The position numbers were made by a program, and so were the translations under genes. A stretch of DNA of 10,017 nt from WTJY01 sp045105475 (GTDB taxonomy: Bacteria > Chloroflexota > Anaerolineae > Promineifilales > Promineifilaceae). The stretch covers positions 1 to 10,017 of the forward strand of contig JBGCDP010000363.1 of the NCBI GenBank assembly GCA_045105475.1. Direction: 5' to 3'. Every line of letters begins with the position of its first letter. Within the stretch, counting starts at the first letter, position 1. Positions 6,790-10,017 of this stretch are shown one piece after another. Under the pieces are notes generated by a model. The model worked only from the letters and a program-made list of their open reading frames with translations, made no database searches and was not told where the DNA came from.

Positions 6790-8832
6790 ATGACCTTAAT
6801 TACCAAAGAAACAGATCCGTTGTTGCAACCATACACCATTCGTAATGTTACATTTCGAAATCGAATCATGTCTACCAGCCACTCAGAAGGATACTCCGAC
6901 AAAGGGATGCCAAAAGAGGCGCTGCAACGTTACCATGAAGAAAAAGCCCGTGGCGGGATTGCGCTGACCATGTTTGGCGGCTCTAGCAATGTTTCGCCTG
7001 ATTCGCCAGACGTTTTTGGACAGCTCAACTTTGGGGTTGATGAAGTCATTCCCTATTTGCAGCAATTCTCTCGACGGGTGCATCAACATGGGGCGGCGAT
7101 TATGGTGCAGATCACCCATTTAGGGCGACGTGGATCAGCGACCGTCGGACCTTGGCTGCCAACCATCGCCCCTTCGATGATTCGGGAAACGGTCCATCGG
7201 AACGTGCCGAAAGAGATGGACATTTATGACATTCAGCGGGTCATCAGTGAATATGGAGATGCGGCCGTGCGTTGCAAAGAAGGTGGTTTAGACGGGCTTG
7301 AAACGATGACGGGTGGTCACCTGACCGGCCAATTTCTGTCACCGATGACCAATCGGCGGACCGACAAATATGGTGGTTCGCTTGAGAATCGCCTTCGCTT
7401 TATCCGTGAGGTGCACGAAGAGATCCGGCGGCGAGTGGGTAACGACTTTTTGTCTGGCATTCGCTATGTGATCGATGAAAAATCGGCCGGATGGCTGAAT
7501 GCTGATGAAGCATTACGCGCGGCCCAACTCCTTGAGCAAGACGGCACCATCGACTTCTTTAATCTAAACATGGGACGCATCGATACTCAGCGTAGCCTTT
7601 CTGAAGACTGCATGCCCGGCATCGAACAGCCATTGGCTCCTTTTTTAGAGGATGTGGCGCAGTTCAAGGCAGAGGTAAGCAGCCCTGTTTTCCATGCGTC
7701 TCGTATCATCCACATTGAGACGGCCCGCCAAGCGATTCGAGATGGCATCCTCGATATGGTAGCGATGACCCGAGCTCACATTGCAGACCCTCATTTGGTA
7801 AACAAAATTATGCGCGGCGAAGAGAACCGTGTCCGGCCGTGTGTCGGGACCCAGTTCTGCCAATCAACCAAACCAGCCTTCTGCATCCACAATCCATCAA
7901 TCTCACGTGAGGCGAAATTCCCGCACATTATTCCAGCGGCTGAAGAGCAGCGCAAGATCGTCATTGTCGGCGGTGGTGTCGCTGGGTTAGAAGCGGCAAG
8001 GGTGAGCGCTGAACGGGGCCATGACGTTGTTTTATTTGAAGCCAGCGATAAGTTAGGCGGGCAAATTAATCTGGCGGCTCAAGTATCTTTTAGGCAGCCC
8101 TTGCAGGGGATTGTCGATTGGCGCGTCTCTGAAGTGAAGCATTTAGCCGTCGATGTTCGGTTGAATCAGCCAGCATCGGCCGAAAGCATCGCAGCCGAGC
8201 GGCCGGATGTTGTCATTGTTGCAACAGGGGGTACACCCTACTTTGCTGACTTTGCAGGGGCCGATCTGTGCCATTCGATTTGGGACGCACTAGATGGATC
8301 GATTGATTTTTCAAAAAGCGATGTGCTGATTTACGATGGAGTTGGGCAGCATACAGCCCCAAGCTGTGCGACCCATTTGGCCCAAAAAGGAACCAAGGTT
8401 AATTTTGTCACCCTTGATGCTCAAATTGCGGAAGAGATGGGTGGCTCTGAGCGGGTGATGCATCGCAAGCGGTTTCAGCAATTTGGCATTCCGGTCCATA
8501 TCGATTTGCATATCGCTGGGGTTAAACGTGTTGGTGATAAACTTGAAGCAACGTTCATTCATGAATTAACAGACACTGAACACGTGTTCAAAGCTTCAAA
8601 AATTATTGTAGAGCAAGGAACACAGCCGACGGCCGATCTTTATCATGTGTTGCGTGATGAGTCTTGCAACAAAGGTGTAACTCATATAAAAACACTGATT
8701 GCCGGAGAACCACAGCCTGATCGAGGCGCTTGGGAAACCGGTTATGAACTACACAGAATCGGAAATGCAGTAAGCAGTCGCTCTATTCATGCGGCCGTAT
8801 TTGATGCATTGCGGCTTTGCACAACTATTTAA
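6790..8832 (+). CDS. FMN/Fe-S/NAD(P) flavoenzyme, trimethylamine dehydrogenase / N-methylproline demethylase-like
   Basis: The 680-residue protein has the layout of 2,4-dienoyl-CoA reductase and trimethylamine dehydrogenase: an old-yellow-enzyme TIM barrel for FMN, a cysteine cluster, then nucleotide-binding domains. The barrel (about 8-340) shows FRNRIMSTSH at 22-31, then QITHLGRRG, GGHLTGQFLSP and TNRRTDKYGGSLENR. The cysteine segment is CVGTQFC at 351-357 followed by C365, then IHNPSISRE. Trimethylamine dehydrogenase has CxxCxxC plus a Cys 13 residues on; here the second Cys is T354 and the last spacing is shorter. I recall the N-methylproline demethylase group having CVGATYC in this place, plus the same STSH, GGIALTMFGG and MTRAHIADPH stretches, so this is the closest group I can name. 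From about 387 a GGGVAG dinucleotide-binding fold begins. Oxidative N-demethylation of a small amine is the likely reaction; the substrate is not proven. It starts 94 bp after the aminotransferase and ends 19 bp before the methyltransferase, so co-transcription is likely. Confidence 0.85.
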   Translation: MTLITKETDPLLQPYTIRNVTFRNRIMSTSHSEGYSDKGMPKEALQRYHEEKARGGIALTMFGGSSNVSPDSPDVFGQLNFGVDEVIPYLQQFSRRVHQHGAAIMVQITHLGRRGSATVGPWLPTIAPSMIRETVHRNVPKEMDIYDIQRVISEYGDAAVRCKEGGLDGLETMTGGHLTGQFLSPMTNRRTDKYGGSLENRLRFIREVHEEIRRRVGNDFLSGIRYVIDEKSAGWLNADEALRAAQLLEQDGTIDFFNLNMGRIDTQRSLSEDCMPGIEQPLAPFLEDVAQFKAEVSSPVFHASRIIHIETARQAIRDGILDMVAMTRAHIADPHLVNKIMRGEENRVRPCVGTQFCQSTKPAFCIHNPSISREAKFPHIIPAAEEQRKIVIVGGGVAGLEAARVSAERGHDVVLFEASDKLGGQINLAAQVSFRQPLQGIVDWRVSEVKHLAVDVRLNQPASAESIAAERPDVVIVATGGTPYFADFAGADLCHSIWDALDGSIDFSKSDVLIYDGVGQHTAPSCATHLAQKGTKVNFVTLDAQIAEEMGGSERVMHRKRFQQFGIPVHIDLHIAGVKRVGDKLEATFIHELTDTEHVFKASKIIVEQGTQPTADLYHVLRDESCNKGVTHIKTLIAGEPQPDRGAWETGYELHRIGNAVSSRSIHAAVFDALRLCTTI

Positions 8833-8851
8833 CGTTATTCCCTAAAAAACT

Positions 8852-10017
8852 ATGATCAACCCACAAGACATTATCGAAAAATACACCGTTGAAGAGCTCA
8901 ACGAAACGGCCGAGAAGTATTTTTCTGCAATCGAAGACCCAACCTACCTGCTTGCAAAACCGCTCAATAACTTTATCGAAACGCCCAAGCTACTCGAAAA
9001 TGTGGGCCTTTTGCTCGCCGGAACAAAGTTAACCAAATCGATGACCGTTCTCGATTTTGCTTCTGGGACCTGCTGGCTGTCTTATTTTTTAAATCAGCTA
9101 CAGTGCAAAACGATTAGCTGCGATGTGTCACAGACCGCACTCGACATCGGCAAGCGATATTTTGAATTCTATCCGTTGGTTAATCCTCCCGTTGCAGAGC
9201 CACAATTTTTACTCTTCGACGGCGTTACTATTGATCTGCCCGACAATTCTGTCGATCGGATCATTTGCAATGACGGCTTCCATCACATCCCGAATCAAAA
9301 GGTTGTGCTGGCAGAATTCTCTCGCATATTAAGAGATGGGGGGATCGTCGGCTTCAGTGAGCCCGGACGCTACCATTCGCAAACGCCCCAATCTCAGCAT
9401 GAAATGCAGCATTACACAGTTTTGGAAAACGATATATTGCTAAACGATGTTTATGAGATCGCTCAATCTGTTGGTTTTACAAACATCGTGATCAAGATGG
9501 TCGGTGATCTCGATTTCTCATTGCGCGAATACAACTTTTTTACCCATCCTCGGATGATTAAGCTGGCGAGTCGGTTTTTCCCACGCATCGTTGGCCCCTT
9601 GCTCAATAAATCGATTTTCTTCCTGTCAAAAGGGGAAATGGTCCACGATAGTCGAGGGCATATTGGCCTCAGCCATGAGATGACGGCCGAAAAATCAGCC
9701 TACTCAGCTAAAGTTGATGAAGTCATCAGCATCCCACTCACTATTAAAAATACAGGCCATTCGATTTGGTTAAACGAAAACTATGTCGATATCGGAATTG
9801 TTAAAATCGGCTCTCATTTGCTAGCAGAGAGCGGCGAATTTTTAAAAATGGACTTCACTCGGGATGTGATCAGTCGAACCGTTCGGCCGGGAGAGACGTT
9901 GCAACAATCGGTTCAGGTGTCGTTTCCAGAGAAAGGTGTCTATTCCCTAAGCCTAGACCTTTTGTCAGAGCAAGTTGTTTGGTTTGGTTTGACGGGGTCG
10001 AAAACGGCCGTTGTCAC
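8852..10017 (+). CDS. Class I SAM methyltransferase with C-terminal Ig-like domain (partial, runs off window)
   Basis: The frame is open from the ATG at 8852 to the window edge, 388 residues without a stop. Residues about 65-170 form a Rossmann-type methyltransferase: motif I is VLDFASGTCWLS (66-77), an acidic residue D91 follows the next strand (ISCDVS), then NDGFHHIPN (140-148) and a LRDGGIVGFSEPG segment (160-172), as in Methyltransf_11-type enzymes. Residues about 285-380 look like a beta-sandwich, with IPLTIKNTGHSIWL at 294-307, resembling Ig-like 'NxG-W' domains. Such methyltransferase-plus-beta-sandwich proteins are often found in polysaccharide or glycan biosynthesis clusters, which is my inference for its role. 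No Shine-Dalgarno is seen. It follows the flavoenzyme by 19 bp and is probably in the same transcript. The methyl acceptor is unknown. Confidence 0.82.
   Translation, partial: MINPQDIIEKYTVEELNETAEKYFSAIEDPTYLLAKPLNNFIETPKLLENVGLLLAGTKLTKSMTVLDFASGTCWLSYFLNQLQCKTISCDVSQTALDIGKRYFEFYPLVNPPVAEPQFLLFDGVTIDLPDNSVDRIICNDGFHHIPNQKVVLAEFSRILRDGGIVGFSEPGRYHSQTPQSQHEMQHYTVLENDILLNDVYEIAQSVGFTNIVIKMVGDLDFSLREYNFFTHPRMIKLASRFFPRIVGPLLNKSIFFLSKGEMVHDSRGHIGLSHEMTAEKSAYSAKVDEVISIPLTIKNTGHSIWLNENYVDIGIVKIGSHLLAESGEFLKMDFTRDVISRTVRPGETLQQSVQVSFPEKGVYSLSLDLLSEQVVWFGLTGSKTAVV

Noticed and set aside
9123..9332. Plus-strand open frame of 69 codons near the right end
   Set aside because: Out-of-frame shadow within the methyltransferase gene.

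Overview
The window is about 10 kb of bacterial chromosome, roughly 50% G+C, from a species that I infer is in the Chloroflexota (Anaerolineae/Ardenticatenia type); Cyanobacteria are the main alternative. The basis is the exosortase-plus-target pair, the mixed codon use, and a very strong excess of the palindrome CGGCCG (about 36 copies by hand count, against 2-3 expected by chance). No rRNA, tRNA, CRISPR array, insertion sequence or clear prophage gene was seen.

Left arm, minus strand (1-3359): two membrane protein genes read leftward. Upstream (1797-3359) is a 520-residue exosortase with a C-terminal EpsI-type domain, best matched to exosortase O. Downstream, after a 111-bp spacer, is a large integral membrane protein with a VIT domain (TIGR02921-type PEP-CTERM protein), cut off by the left edge of the window. 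Together they look like a dedicated sorting enzyme and its one substrate. A 221-bp divergent intergenic region with two inverted repeats (3360-3580) separates this arm from the rest.

Right arm, plus strand (3581-10017): an enolase-superfamily dehydratase/racemase lacking the usual first metal-binding Asp; an AT-rich lipoprotein gene that looks inserted; a fold-type I PLP aminotransferase interrupted by one in-frame TAG where its relatives have Trp; a two-part flavoenzyme of the trimethylamine dehydrogenase / N-methylproline demethylase type with a changed Fe-S cysteine motif; and a SAM methyltransferase with a C-terminal Ig-like domain running off the right edge. The enolase, aminotransferase and demethylase-like genes suggest breakdown or remodelling of an N-methylated or hydroxy amino or sugar acid; this pathway is inference from family membership and gene order.

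The points most worth checking are the amber codon in the aminotransferase (every other visible stop in the window is TAA), the non-standard metal and Fe-S sites in two neighbouring enzymes, and the compositionally foreign lipoprotein.
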